A DNA stretch of 64,000 bases from Photobacterium proteolyticum (GTDB lineage: Bacteria > Pseudomonadota > Gammaproteobacteria > Enterobacterales > Vibrionaceae), in assembly GCF_001939735.1 (NCBI RefSeq), contig NZ_MJIL01000046.1, positions 53,390-117,389 on the forward strand, written 5' to 3'. The notes beneath the pieces were generated by a model, which worked only from the letters and a program-made list of their open reading frames with translations, was not told the DNA's origin and made no database searches. Shown one piece after another: positions 36,784 through 45,643 of the stretch (within the stretch, counting starts at the first letter, position 1; every line of letters begins with the position of its first letter). The translations under genes and the position numbers were made by a program.

Positions 36784-37770
36784 ATGAATCGAGAGTATAA
36801 CATCGACTCTTTAAGGGTTGTTGGCATTTTGATGGTTATAATACTGCACAGTTTTGCCATCTATATCGTTGCGAATTATGACTATTATAATGTTGACTTG
36901 AAAGTTTCAACATCCATTGCTGTTTTTACCAGAGTTGCCGTACCACTTTTTGTGATGGTAAGCGGTAGGTATATGATGAGTTGCCTTTCTTCGATTAGCT
37001 TGAAAGAGTTTTATCAAAAGAGGGCGAAACGAATACTATACCCATTACTGTTTTGGTCTTTAGTTTATAGTGTATATAAACTGGTATTTGTTGCAGGTAG
37101 CACGCTAGAGAGCAACATAATGGACTTTGTAATGGGAGTACCTTATGTTCACTTGTGGTTCTTATACATGATCTTCGGCTTGTATTTGGTTACGCCTATA
37201 TTGTACAAGATAAAGGAAAAATTATCCCCAAAGGGATATGTTATATTTAGTATTGTGTCATTACTAATTGCACCAGTATTCGAAATGACAGCTAAAGTTC
37301 AGATATTACAGCTGTTTACTTATATTGGTTACTTTACAATGGGAGACATATTAAAAGATTTTGTTGTAACTAATAGAGTCAAAAACTTTAGTTTTCTTGG
37401 CTATTTGATTGCAATGCTAACTGCCGTAGGCTTCACAGTATACTTCATTGATCAGCGCAATGATATCGCTTTTAATTTTTCTGCTAGTACTATGTATACT
37501 ACGACAGTTGCAACTATTTGCTTGTATATGTTTTTTAATGGTTTGACAGGTAAAGAGAGCGTATTGAGTAAGCTTAGCATTTACACTATGGGTGTTTACT
37601 GTATTCATCACTTGATATTGGATTTGTTAGTAAATTATTCTGGAGAATCTATTACGGGTATTATGGTATTAGATGCTAGTTATTATGCTGTTGCAACCTG
37701 TGGGATCTCCTTTGTAGTCATATACTACCTCGGCAAGGTTAAGAAAATCGGAAAGTGGGTAGGGTTCTAA
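36784..37770 (+). CDS. Acyltransferase family 3 membrane protein
   Basis: A 328-residue integral membrane acyltransferase (OafA/WecH type, PF01757) with about 10 segments. The N-terminus NREYNIDSLRVVGILMVIILHSFA has the family's catalytic His in the first membrane helix. FTRVAVPLFVMVSGRYMM, YQKRAKRILYPLLFW and HLWFLYMIFGLYL follow the family pattern. These enzymes O-acetylate or acylate glycans and small molecules. AAGGA about 8 bases upstream supports ATG 36784 over the earlier frame start at 36745. Base composition is more AT-rich than its neighbours, hinting at separate acquisition. It lies within the same-strand kinase/MATE/decarboxylase group. Confidence 0.85.
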   Translation: MNREYNIDSLRVVGILMVIILHSFAIYIVANYDYYNVDLKVSTSIAVFTRVAVPLFVMVSGRYMMSCLSSISLKEFYQKRAKRILYPLLFWSLVYSVYKLVFVAGSTLESNIMDFVMGVPYVHLWFLYMIFGLYLVTPILYKIKEKLSPKGYVIFSIVSLLIAPVFEMTAKVQILQLFTYIGYFTMGDILKDFVVTNRVKNFSFLGYLIAMLTAVGFTVYFIDQRNDIAFNFSASTMYTTTVATICLYMFFNGLTGKESVLSKLSIYTMGVYCIHHLILDLLVNYSGESITGIMVLDASYYAVATCGISFVVIYYLGKVKKIGKWVGF

Positions 37771-38294
37771 AAATAATTTAGGTGGCCTTTTTATTATGCA
37801 TATTTATACAGTAAAGAGGCCTTTATTAGTTAAGTTGGTTTTCTTTATCATTTGGCCTGTTAATGTTAACGGTGGATTTAATAAACCTTGTGATTTGTTT
37901 TGTGAAAATTAGTACAACGCTGTAACCTTTCTCTAGTATTTCCTTCTAATATCAGAAGCTGTTTAGATTTTCTTTCGTTGTAATCTGTTTCTTTTTGTTG
38001 CTTGAACTGCTTCGCAAAAGCAAATTGTTCGATTTATTGTTTAATGTTACGCCTGTATGCTTTTGCTTATGGTTATTGATGTGATTCGCAACAGTGATAA
38101 TAACCGCAATAAATTGGTTGCTATAAACATATGTTTTCCTAAGCATCTGGCTTTTGTAGAGAAACACACGTCCTGTTATTACTTATCACAGTAAGGTTTT
38201 TGCTGGGTTAAGTGATGCTCCAATTTAGCGAGGCTATCTATTTGGGTGAGTCACTACAGATTATATTGGTTACGAATAAGTAGAGTGGCGAAAA
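37771..38294. other. 524-bp AT-rich intergenic region
   Basis: No convincing gene on either strand. The T-rich sequence around 37960-38040 contains short inverted arms (GCTTGAACTGCTTCG vicinity). The promoter of the decarboxylase gene is expected near the right side. Confidence 0.4.
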
Positions 38295-39881
38295 ATGGGG
38301 AAATTAGACCAAAGTGAGACACCAATATTCAGCAGCTTAAAAGATGAATATGCGGCAAGAAATATGGCCCCGTTTCATGTGCCCGGTCACAAGCAAGGGC
38401 GCGGGATAGATAAAGATTTTTATGACTATATTGGCCCTAATATATTCAAGATAGATGTCACTATATTTGAGATGGTTGATGGCCTTCACCATCCCAAGAG
38501 CCATATTAAAAAAGCGCTCGCCCTGACAGCTGATACATTTGGCGCGAAAGAAAGCTTCTTCACGGTGAATGGTACCTCTGGTGGCATTCAGGCAATGATC
38601 TTATCTGCTGTGAAACCGGGAGAGAAAATACTGGTTCCTCGGAATATCCACGTTTCTGTGAGTTCAGGGGTTATTCTAAGCGGCGCTATTCCTATCTACA
38701 TGCAACCTGAAATAGACTCAAATAACGGGATTGTTCATGGTGTCTCCCCTTCAACTGTTGAACATGCTTTATCTCAGCACCCCGACGCCAAGGCCGTTTT
38801 GGTGATTAATCCGACTTACTATGGTACCTCTACTGATCTTGTTTCTATTGTCGATCTCGTACATAGCTATGATATTCCATTACTTGTTGATGAAGCGCAC
38901 GGTCCGCATTTGTGCTTTTCTGATGAGCTTCCAATTTCGGCAATGGCAGCCGGTGCTGATGCTTGTACCCAGAGTACACATAAGCTGCTAGGAGCGTTGA
39001 CGCAGGGCTCCATACTGCACATTCAAGGCGAGATGATTGAGGGGAGCAGGGTAAGAAAAGTATTGAGTATGTTGCAAACGACCTCGCCATCCTACCCACT
39101 GTTGGCGTCGCTGGATGTTGCCAGAAAGCAAGTTGCTCTACAAGGGAAAGAGTTGGTGGCTCAGGCTATCAGTAATGCAAGATGGCTTCGGCAAGCCATT
39201 AATACCATAGAAGGAATGCACTGCTTTGGCGAAGAGGTGTTAGATTACCAAGGGGTGTTCGCGTTTGATCCAACCAAGATAACCGTAAGTGCTAGGGCCT
39301 TAGGACTTACCGGCTTCCAATTAGAGAAAATATTAACCTCTGAATTTGATATTCAAGTTGAATTGTCAGACTTCTATAATGTCCTTTTCATTACCAGTTA
39401 TGCGGACAGTAAAGATGACCTCATGGTGGTGTTACAAGCACTTGGTGATATTTCAAAAGAATATACTCGAAAAACAAATAACGCGACGATCCCTGTTGTA
39501 AATTATTTAAGTAAGACACCGAGAATGCTGGATAACCCCAGGGAGGCATTCTTTGCAACTAAAACCAGGTGCTTGTTGAGTGAGGCCGTGGGCAAAAAAA
39601 GTGGCGAGTCTATTATGGTTTACCCTCCGGGCATTCCCATTTTGTATCCGGGAGAAGAAATTACGGATGAAATAGTTCGCTATATCGACATGCTGAAATT
39701 AACCAATATTTCAGTACAAGGATTAGAAGATTCAAGCCTTGAGTATATCAATATCATAGAAGATAAGGTTTGTTCCTCAAATATCTTCAGAGCTCCCTCT
39801 GTTCATGACTATTATGACGAGGTGGAGCCTAGTCAATGCAGTACGGTAATGTTTGAACCCGACATCATGAAAACTGGTTAA
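38295..39881 (+). CDS. PLP-dependent Orn/Lys/Arg decarboxylase
   Basis: A 528-residue fold-type I decarboxylase of the Bacillus SpeA-like group, converting arginine, lysine or ornithine to agmatine, cadaverine or putrescine. Seen: AARNMAPFHVPGHKQGRG at the N-terminus, VNGTSGGIQAMI, DEAHGPH (Asp199), the PLP-lysine motif STHKLLGALTQGS with Lys230, and the C-terminal domain YPPGIPILYPGE. Unlike the large inducible enterobacterial enzymes it lacks the N-terminal wing domain. The C-terminus carries an unusual extra tail of about 50 residues (SSLEYINIIEDKVCSSN to the end). Its position among kinase, acyltransferase, glycosyltransferase and exporter genes suggests it supplies an amine building block (inference). 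Confidence 0.85.
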   Translation: MGKLDQSETPIFSSLKDEYAARNMAPFHVPGHKQGRGIDKDFYDYIGPNIFKIDVTIFEMVDGLHHPKSHIKKALALTADTFGAKESFFTVNGTSGGIQAMILSAVKPGEKILVPRNIHVSVSSGVILSGAIPIYMQPEIDSNNGIVHGVSPSTVEHALSQHPDAKAVLVINPTYYGTSTDLVSIVDLVHSYDIPLLVDEAHGPHLCFSDELPISAMAAGADACTQSTHKLLGALTQGSILHIQGEMIEGSRVRKVLSMLQTTSPSYPLLASLDVARKQVALQGKELVAQAISNARWLRQAINTIEGMHCFGEEVLDYQGVFAFDPTKITVSARALGLTGFQLEKILTSEFDIQVELSDFYNVLFITSYADSKDDLMVVLQALGDISKEYTRKTNNATIPVVNYLSKTPRMLDNPREAFFATKTRCLLSEAVGKKSGESIMVYPPGIPILYPGEEITDEIVRYIDMLKLTNISVQGLEDSSLEYINIIEDKVCSSNIFRAPSVHDYYDEVEPSQCSTVMFEPDIMKTG

Positions 39882-40043
39882 TTTACTATCTAATCAATCA
39901 GCTTACTGGCATAGCTTCATGGCAGCCAACTCATACTACCAGAAGATGTAACAAAGACGGATTGTTTGATTAAACACCGTTTGTGTTTGCTGGTGCATGC
40001 CGGATTCAAATATCACGAATGACCTAAGATGACGAGTTAATAT

Positions 40044-42062
40044 ATGGCGACTAAAAACCTAGATGTAGAAACGATAGCAAGTAATATTTTTCACAGTGAA
40101 TTTGAGCAAAGAATAAATACACTTAAATTGGATTTTCTCAAGCTTCAGCAATCCATTAAGGAAAATACTCAAGACTTGGAAGAGCACAAACAGAATTTTC
40201 ATTTGCAATTAGAAGAAACGAGGGAATGGGTTCGTTGCCGCAGCGAGAAATTAGATATTTCACGCTGCTCGTCGTTGTTCGCTGTGCCAACCCAGCAGCT
40301 GGGTGAAGATGAAAAGCTCATTCATAGGATCTGGATGGGGGGCGGTCTGCCCGAACCAACAAAAAGTGCGATGCTTCAATGGGACGCCGCCATTCAGGCG
40401 GTTAATGATAATGCTTACAAGAACATTCTCTGGGTGTGGGATGAGGATCAACTTGGTACTGACCCTCATTATGTCTCGACAGGAGGAGCTGGGGAGTTCA
40501 CTCTTGGCCAGTATCGATTTGGTGATCATGTCTCTCATGTCAATTCATTAAAATTGCTGGCCTTGGCAAAGGCGGAAGATTACTTCAGTGCTGTTAATTT
40601 GCTGCATGACAAGGGCTATTACGCAACATTGTCGGACTATTTCAGGTTTATGATTGTGATTGAGTTCGGCGGTGTGTATATGGACAGTGACACGATTCCC
40701 TATAAACCGGCTGCACTGTTCCTTGCCAAGCCTGAAGTGCCGGACTATAGCCATTATGTCCAAAATGATGCCGGTGAGTGGCAACGTCATCATCTTAACT
40801 GGATGAACTTGTTTCTTGATGAAACCGGGCTGATTGTCGCCAGGAAAAACAACCAGTCATTGCGCAGTATCCTCGATAAACTGCATGAGCAGTACATGCG
40901 CCTGCCTCAGGATATGCCGTATAAAAACCGTGAGTTTGAACTGCTTGTGTTTGAACAGCTTTATGATGAATGGAAGCTGCATATTGGCTGCAGCTTTATG
41001 AGCCATGATGAACTCACCCAGACCTACTCAGTATTGTTCCATCATCAAACTGAGCCAGTACTTTGCGGTATGCGTGGCATGCGTTTGTCTCATGATATTA
41101 TTACGGGTATTCATCTTCCGCTGGATGAGCAAGAGGGCCAAAGTTATGATCGCTGCATAGCCAATCTGACTCAGGCGGACTGGACATTAGACAGCGCGCT
41201 GGACTTGGCTCAAATGGGTGATGTTTACTATGTCGATGAAGTGCCCAGAATGGCCTATCCATTGCAACTGCGTTCCGATATTGAGCACTATCATTACTAC
41301 AACGTACTAAGTACCGATGAATATCTTGATCGAGTAAACCAAGTGTTTGGTGATTTCATGATTGCCAGTAATCAGCAGGCCATTGAGCGAGGAGCGTTTT
41401 GGTATGGTGTTATGTCACGAGTCGACGCAAATATTCAGCTCCACAATCACAATCGTTTGACAGCTAGGGAGGCGGTGAGATTTATTCCCGGAGAGCAAAC
41501 AAGTGAAGCAGACCGCTATGAAATGGCAAAACTCATTTTTGAAACTAGTTATCTGGAATACTGCTCAGCAGGTAATGTGCTGGGAGTAAACCTGACTGAG
41601 TTACAGAAAAAACAAAACATAGAGCCTTATCTTTCTTTGCTTGATGGTATTTACGACGATAACTCGTCTAGTGAATTTATGGGGTTCGTAATTTCGGGCA
41701 GCAGTGCTCAATATGATGCCATCAAGGCTCCCTATTATTACCGTGATGAGATGAAAGCTGTTGATAATGCATACGATGATTTTGTCCTGACACATCTCAG
41801 AGATGATGATTATTTTATAAGTACCGTTGCGCTTAAAAGCAGTGCTCGTGGTCAGGGCGTTTTCTCCCAGGTGTTTAACCGAGTCAAAAAAGATGCTCAG
41901 GAGCAACAATGTAGCAGGGTAGTACTTACGGTATATGAAAGTAGTGATGCGCTCGCCATCTATCAAAAGATGGGGTTTGAAGTTATCGGAACGTTTGATT
42001 ATGTACAGGATATCTTCTTCGATAACGTTCAGCTGCTCGCTTATAACCTGACCGACAGGTAG
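40044..42062 (+). CDS. Toxin-type DXD glycosyltransferase fused to a GNAT domain
   Basis: 672 residues with an unusual domain order. Residues 1-75 are helical and probably coiled coil. Residues about 90-420 form a GT-A glycosyltransferase like the TcdA/TcdB catalytic domain and other DXD sugar-binding-region proteins: LIHRIWMGG near 92-100, then YATLSDYFRFMIVIEFGGVYMDSD with DXD at Asp214 and Asp216. Residues about 530-672 are a GNAT acetyltransferase (YFISTVALKSSARGQGVFSQ, then VYESSDALAIYQKMGF). No secretion signal is seen, so it probably works inside the cell, transferring a sugar and an acyl group. Being an effector cannot be excluded. The ribosome-binding site is weak. Confidence 0.8.
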   Translation: MATKNLDVETIASNIFHSEFEQRINTLKLDFLKLQQSIKENTQDLEEHKQNFHLQLEETREWVRCRSEKLDISRCSSLFAVPTQQLGEDEKLIHRIWMGGGLPEPTKSAMLQWDAAIQAVNDNAYKNILWVWDEDQLGTDPHYVSTGGAGEFTLGQYRFGDHVSHVNSLKLLALAKAEDYFSAVNLLHDKGYYATLSDYFRFMIVIEFGGVYMDSDTIPYKPAALFLAKPEVPDYSHYVQNDAGEWQRHHLNWMNLFLDETGLIVARKNNQSLRSILDKLHEQYMRLPQDMPYKNREFELLVFEQLYDEWKLHIGCSFMSHDELTQTYSVLFHHQTEPVLCGMRGMRLSHDIITGIHLPLDEQEGQSYDRCIANLTQADWTLDSALDLAQMGDVYYVDEVPRMAYPLQLRSDIEHYHYYNVLSTDEYLDRVNQVFGDFMIASNQQAIERGAFWYGVMSRVDANIQLHNHNRLTAREAVRFIPGEQTSEADRYEMAKLIFETSYLEYCSAGNVLGVNLTELQKKQNIEPYLSLLDGIYDDNSSSEFMGFVISGSSAQYDAIKAPYYYRDEMKAVDNAYDDFVLTHLRDDDYFISTVALKSSARGQGVFSQVFNRVKKDAQEQQCSRVVLTVYESSDALAIYQKMGFEVIGTFDYVQDIFFDNVQLLAYNLTDR

Positions 42063-42193
42063 GACTGTATATTCTCATTGAAATACGTGTAACCACAGCT
42101 GTGATACCTAGTTGGCACTGGGTTTACAGCTGTCCTATTTCAATTGTTAAAGCGACGCAAGTTTATCAATTTTCATATAGAAGCTAATAAACA

Positions 42194-43525
42194 GTGAAAG
42201 ATATATATAAGAAGCTGCTCCATATAGCGATTCCAATTACGCTGCAGGGGCTTATCACCGCAACCATTAACCTGGCAGATGTATTTATGATCGGTCAGGT
42301 TGGTGAAACAGCTATTGCTGCCGTTGGCCTTGCCAACCAGATCATGATGCTGCTAATTATCTCATTGTTCGGCGTGAGCAGCGCAGGCGTTATATTTGTT
42401 TCTCAGTTCTATGGCGTGAAAGATTTCGCCAGCATTCGTAAGGTGATTGCATTCTGCAGCATGCTTGTCGTTTTAGTTACCTGTGCGTTTGTAGGAGCTG
42501 CATTCTTCATTCCTGATGTGTTGATGCGGCTGTTTACTGCAGATACCCAGGTGATTAATCTGGCGGAAGAATACCTGGTTATCGTCGCGGTATCTTATTT
42601 TTTCTCAGCTGCGTCTATTACGTTGGGACAAATGCTCAGTGGGTTCGGCCATACCAAAGAAGCGATGTATGCCAGTGCACTTGCGTTGCTTATCAATGTT
42701 TCGCTGAACTATGTCTTAATATTTGGCCATTTTGGCTTTCCGGCGCTGGGTGTTGTTGGCGCGGCTATTGCGACAACATGTGCCAGACTTTTCGAGTGCC
42801 TGCTGTTATTTTATTTGGCGCGCAAACGTGATTATCCGGTATTTGTATCGATTGATGATTTCAGAAAAATTGAGCGAGGGTTTATTTTTCGTTACCTGAA
42901 GACGGCTCTGCCGGTGATTGGTTCTTATACGTGCTGGGCTCTTGGTACGACGACATTAACGGCCATCTACGCCCGAATGGGAACAGACATCTTGGTGTCA
43001 GTCAATGTTTTCAACAGCCTTGAAAAAATAGCAACCACAGGGATCATTGCGATGAGTTGTGCGACCGGCATTATTATCGGTCATGAACTTGGCCGAAATA
43101 ATATTGCCAAGGCCGTTAGTATAGCTAAAGAGCTCAATATCATCGGGGCTATATTTGCTGCGGTTGTTGCTGTTATTCTGGCGAACGTTGTTGAACCGAT
43201 TATTGGGCTATACGAGCTTGAGCCAAGTACTACGGAGATGGCCAGAAAGATAACGTTGCTTTTTTGTATGCTGTTGCCGCTAATTACAGTGAATTCGATC
43301 AATATGATGGGAACGCTAAAATCTGGTGGCCAAACCCGGTACATATTCATGGTTGATACCATTTGCATGTGGGGGACGTCGGTACCACTTGCGCTTGCGT
43401 GTGTTCAACTCAACCTGCCTGTGATGTATGTATACCTGATTGCAATTGGGGGAGGGGAATTGGTTAAGCTGATGCTAAGTGGGCTGCGCGTTGTGAGATT
43501 GGAGTGGGCCAAGAGCCTGACCTGA
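42194..43525 (+). CDS. MATE-family efflux transporter 2
   Basis: A 443-residue MATE exporter with 12 predicted segments. Features: AIPITLQGLITATINLADVFMIGQVGETA, VSSAGVIFVSQFYGVKD, LGQMLSGFGHTKEA and NSINMMGTLKSGGQ. The start is GTG at 42194. It follows the glycosyltransferase-GNAT gene by 131 bases in the same direction. It is shorter than and distinct from the first MATE. Two exporters in one group suggest that a product or intermediate leaves the cell. Confidence 0.9.
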   Translation: MKDIYKKLLHIAIPITLQGLITATINLADVFMIGQVGETAIAAVGLANQIMMLLIISLFGVSSAGVIFVSQFYGVKDFASIRKVIAFCSMLVVLVTCAFVGAAFFIPDVLMRLFTADTQVINLAEEYLVIVAVSYFFSAASITLGQMLSGFGHTKEAMYASALALLINVSLNYVLIFGHFGFPALGVVGAAIATTCARLFECLLLFYLARKRDYPVFVSIDDFRKIERGFIFRYLKTALPVIGSYTCWALGTTTLTAIYARMGTDILVSVNVFNSLEKIATTGIIAMSCATGIIIGHELGRNNIAKAVSIAKELNIIGAIFAAVVAVILANVVEPIIGLYELEPSTTEMARKITLLFCMLLPLITVNSINMMGTLKSGGQTRYIFMVDTICMWGTSVPLALACVQLNLPVMYVYLIAIGGGELVKLMLSGLRVVRLEWAKSLT

Positions 43526-43540
43526 TAACACAAGCAAGAT

Positions 43541-43831
43541 TTATTCGTGATCTTCAAAGAATTGCCACACCGTCATGCCTACCGGCCCAAGGGCCTTGGT
43601 TTTTAGTTTGGCAACATAGACAGGCACTTCCATTGTTCTTTGTGTCTTTATAGGAATAAGCTTATTGTCTTTAATCTCTTGCTCTATTTCATGAGTAGGT
43701 AATCTTCCCCAGCCGAGTCCGCTGCGTATCAGTGATTTTTTTGTGTGCTGATCTGAGACATACCATTGAATCCCATCTTTTACGATGCCGGAGTCTGGGC
43801 TGGTCTTGTATGAAGAGCCGAATTCATATAC
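43541..43831 (-). pseudogene. LysR regulator, C-terminal part (cut by IS30)
   Basis: Encodes the last about 96 residues of a LysR effector-binding domain (VYEFGSSYK ... GIQWYVSDQHTKKSLIRSGLGWGRLPTH ... FFEDHE). It continues in frame from the N-terminal part at 44873-45476 once the IS30 element is removed: SLSFNF joins VYEFGSS, giving about 297 residues, the normal LysR length. The Met seen near 43843 lies within the IS end and is not a real start. It ends convergent to the MATE gene, with 15 bases between stops. Confidence 0.85.
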
Positions 43832-44872
43832 TAAGTGCGACAACCATTATTGAAATAATGCTCTCCTGCCTCAACCTTCTATTTTGCTATCTTGGAGGCT
43901 GCGCATGAGACAATACAAACAACTTACAGGTGAACAACGCTATACCATTGCCCAGCTACGGCTTCGAAGAAAATCTGTCTCATTTATCGCGGATGTCATC
44001 GGGGTTCACCGAAGCACCGTATACCGCGAAGTCGAGCGCAATAAATGCAATGACAACCATTATCGGGTTCATAAGGCAGGCTTCCGAACCCGAGGAAGGC
44101 GCTCAAAGTCTCGTAAAAACAGCCAGTTTTCTCTATTCCAGATGCAAATCATCGAAGCATTTATCAAAGCCGACTGGAGCCCTGAACAAATCTCTGGCTA
44201 CCTCCGTACCAGGGACATGCTCAACATCAGCCATGAGACCATTTACCGCTATATCTGGCTCAATAAAAAGCAAGGCGGGACGCTATACAAGCATCTGCGA
44301 TGCGCCCCAAAGCAACGACGAAAGCGCTACCGAAGCTACGACAGCCGTGGTCGCCTCGCTGATAAGCGGCATATCTCTGAACGTCCGAATGAGGTTGAAA
44401 GCCGCGACAAACTTGGACACTGGGAAATCGACACCGTTATCGGCAAAGATAAAAAACACTGCATACTGACGCTGGTTGAACGTAAAACAGGATACACGCT
44501 TATTGGCAAACTAACGGCTCGAACGAAAAACCAAGTAACCTCAAAGTCCATTGAATTTATTAAGAAACACCGAAGCAAATTCAAAACGATCACTGCAGAT
44601 AATGGTACCGAATTTCATGGCTACAAAGAGGTTGAGAAAGCGACCGGTGTTCTGTTTTACTTTGCTACCCCACACCACTCATGGGAGCGAGGAACCAATG
44701 AAAATACCAATGGCCTTATTCGACAGTACCTACCGAAAGGGTGCTCTATGGCACACGTAACACAAAAAAATTGCAATGCGATAGCCCATAAACTCAACAC
44801 TCGACCAAGAAAAAGACTCGGCTTTTACACCCCAGGATATTGCTATGCACACTAATTACTTTTGTCGCACTT
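43832..44872 (+). mobile_element. IS30-family insertion sequence, intact
   Basis: About 1.04 kb with matching ends: AAGTGCGACAA starting at 43833 and TTGTCGCACTT ending at 44872. One transposase gene fills it. It interrupts the LysR gene. The flanks read ...CATATAC and CAAAGTTG..., sharing a C, and removing the element plus one C restores the frame. A clear 2-3-bp target duplication was not visible, so the exact ends are uncertain by 1-2 bases. The intact reading frame and clean join suggest a recent insertion. Confidence 0.85.
43905..44855 (+). CDS. IS30-family transposase
   Basis: A 316-residue DDE transposase. The N-terminal HTH (IADVIGVHRSTVYREVERN) recognises the ends. The catalytic core shows GHWEIDTVIG (Asp), TADNGTEFHG (Asp) and ATPHHSWERGTNENTNGLIR (Glu). 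It ends with HKLNTRPRKRLGFYTP, typical of the family. GGAGG precedes ATG 43905, so the longer frame from 43884 is not used. It appears fully functional. Confidence 0.92.
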   Translation: MRQYKQLTGEQRYTIAQLRLRRKSVSFIADVIGVHRSTVYREVERNKCNDNHYRVHKAGFRTRGRRSKSRKNSQFSLFQMQIIEAFIKADWSPEQISGYLRTRDMLNISHETIYRYIWLNKKQGGTLYKHLRCAPKQRRKRYRSYDSRGRLADKRHISERPNEVESRDKLGHWEIDTVIGKDKKHCILTLVERKTGYTLIGKLTARTKNQVTSKSIEFIKKHRSKFKTITADNGTEFHGYKEVEKATGVLFYFATPHHSWERGTNENTNGLIRQYLPKGCSMAHVTQKNCNAIAHKLNTRPRKRLGFYTPGYCYAH

Positions 44873-45476
44873 CAAAGTTGAAACTAAGAGATTTAACAAC
44901 TACCTGAGGGAAGTTGATTAAGTCTGCCTGATTGATACTGCTCTTATTAGCCAAGGGAAATTTGTCTGAAATAAACACCGGTAGCTTGCAATGGTCAATA
45001 CAGCGGTATTGCACCCTTGTATCTTGTTCTAGCCCGCCATAGATACCGATATCAACCAGATCATCGAGTAACATCCGCTCCCCCGATGCTGTCTCAATAT
45101 CGAGGTGGATAATGGTTTTCGGAAATTCTTGTTTGAGCTTTTCCAGCAGTTTCGTGACTTTATCCATGGCAAATATAGCGCTGATACTGATGCGCAGCTC
45201 GGCTTCAACCTCACTGTTCATTTGGCGGGCGAACATATCAAAGTCATTGGCTTCACTGAGCAAATGCTGAATCTTGTTAATCAGAATTTTGCCATTGCGT
45301 GTGAGCTCCGGGCGATAGGTGTCTCGGCTAAAGATCTCTATCTGGTAATACTCTTCTACCTGTTTGACTGAATATGAAACAGCGGACCGAGCCTTGAACA
45401 GACGCTCACTGGCTTTGCGAAAACTACCTTCCTGATGGATCACGTTGATAACGTGCAAATGTTCTAATGCAATCAT
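44873..45476 (-). pseudogene. LysR regulator, N-terminal part (cut by IS30)
   Basis: Encodes the winged-helix domain (ALEHLHVINVIHQEGSFRKA, KARSAVSYSVKQVEEYYQIE) and the first half of the effector domain through SLSFNF, then runs three or four residues into the IS. The ATG at 45476 is preferred over an in-frame TTG at 45482. It is divergent from the dehalogenase operon, about 170 bases apart, the classic LysR arrangement, so it was probably its regulator. The product now lacks the C-terminal third, so ligand-dependent control is presumably lost while DNA binding may persist. Confidence 0.88.
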
Positions 45477-45643
45477 GGTCAAATAATATGACCGTTTTGG
45501 TCTAAAAGCTATGCTTTTTTCGACCGATATTTAGGAATAAAGTAGACACATCAACCGCACCCAAGGGCCTCAATCAGTCACGAGCAGGGCATTTACAGGG
45601 TGGTCAAAATTGTAGGCCATTAAGAAAAGCAGCCAGAGAGGAA

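Noticed and set aside
37952..38167. Minus-strand 71-codon frame between acyltransferase and decarboxylase
   Set aside because: Asn/Ser/Lys-rich low-complexity translation from AT-rich DNA without ribosome-binding site or homology.
43930..44469. Alternative frame inside the IS30 transposase as a second transposase protein
   Set aside because: IS30 elements use a single transposase gene; this frame has no motif and no slippery sequence was seen.
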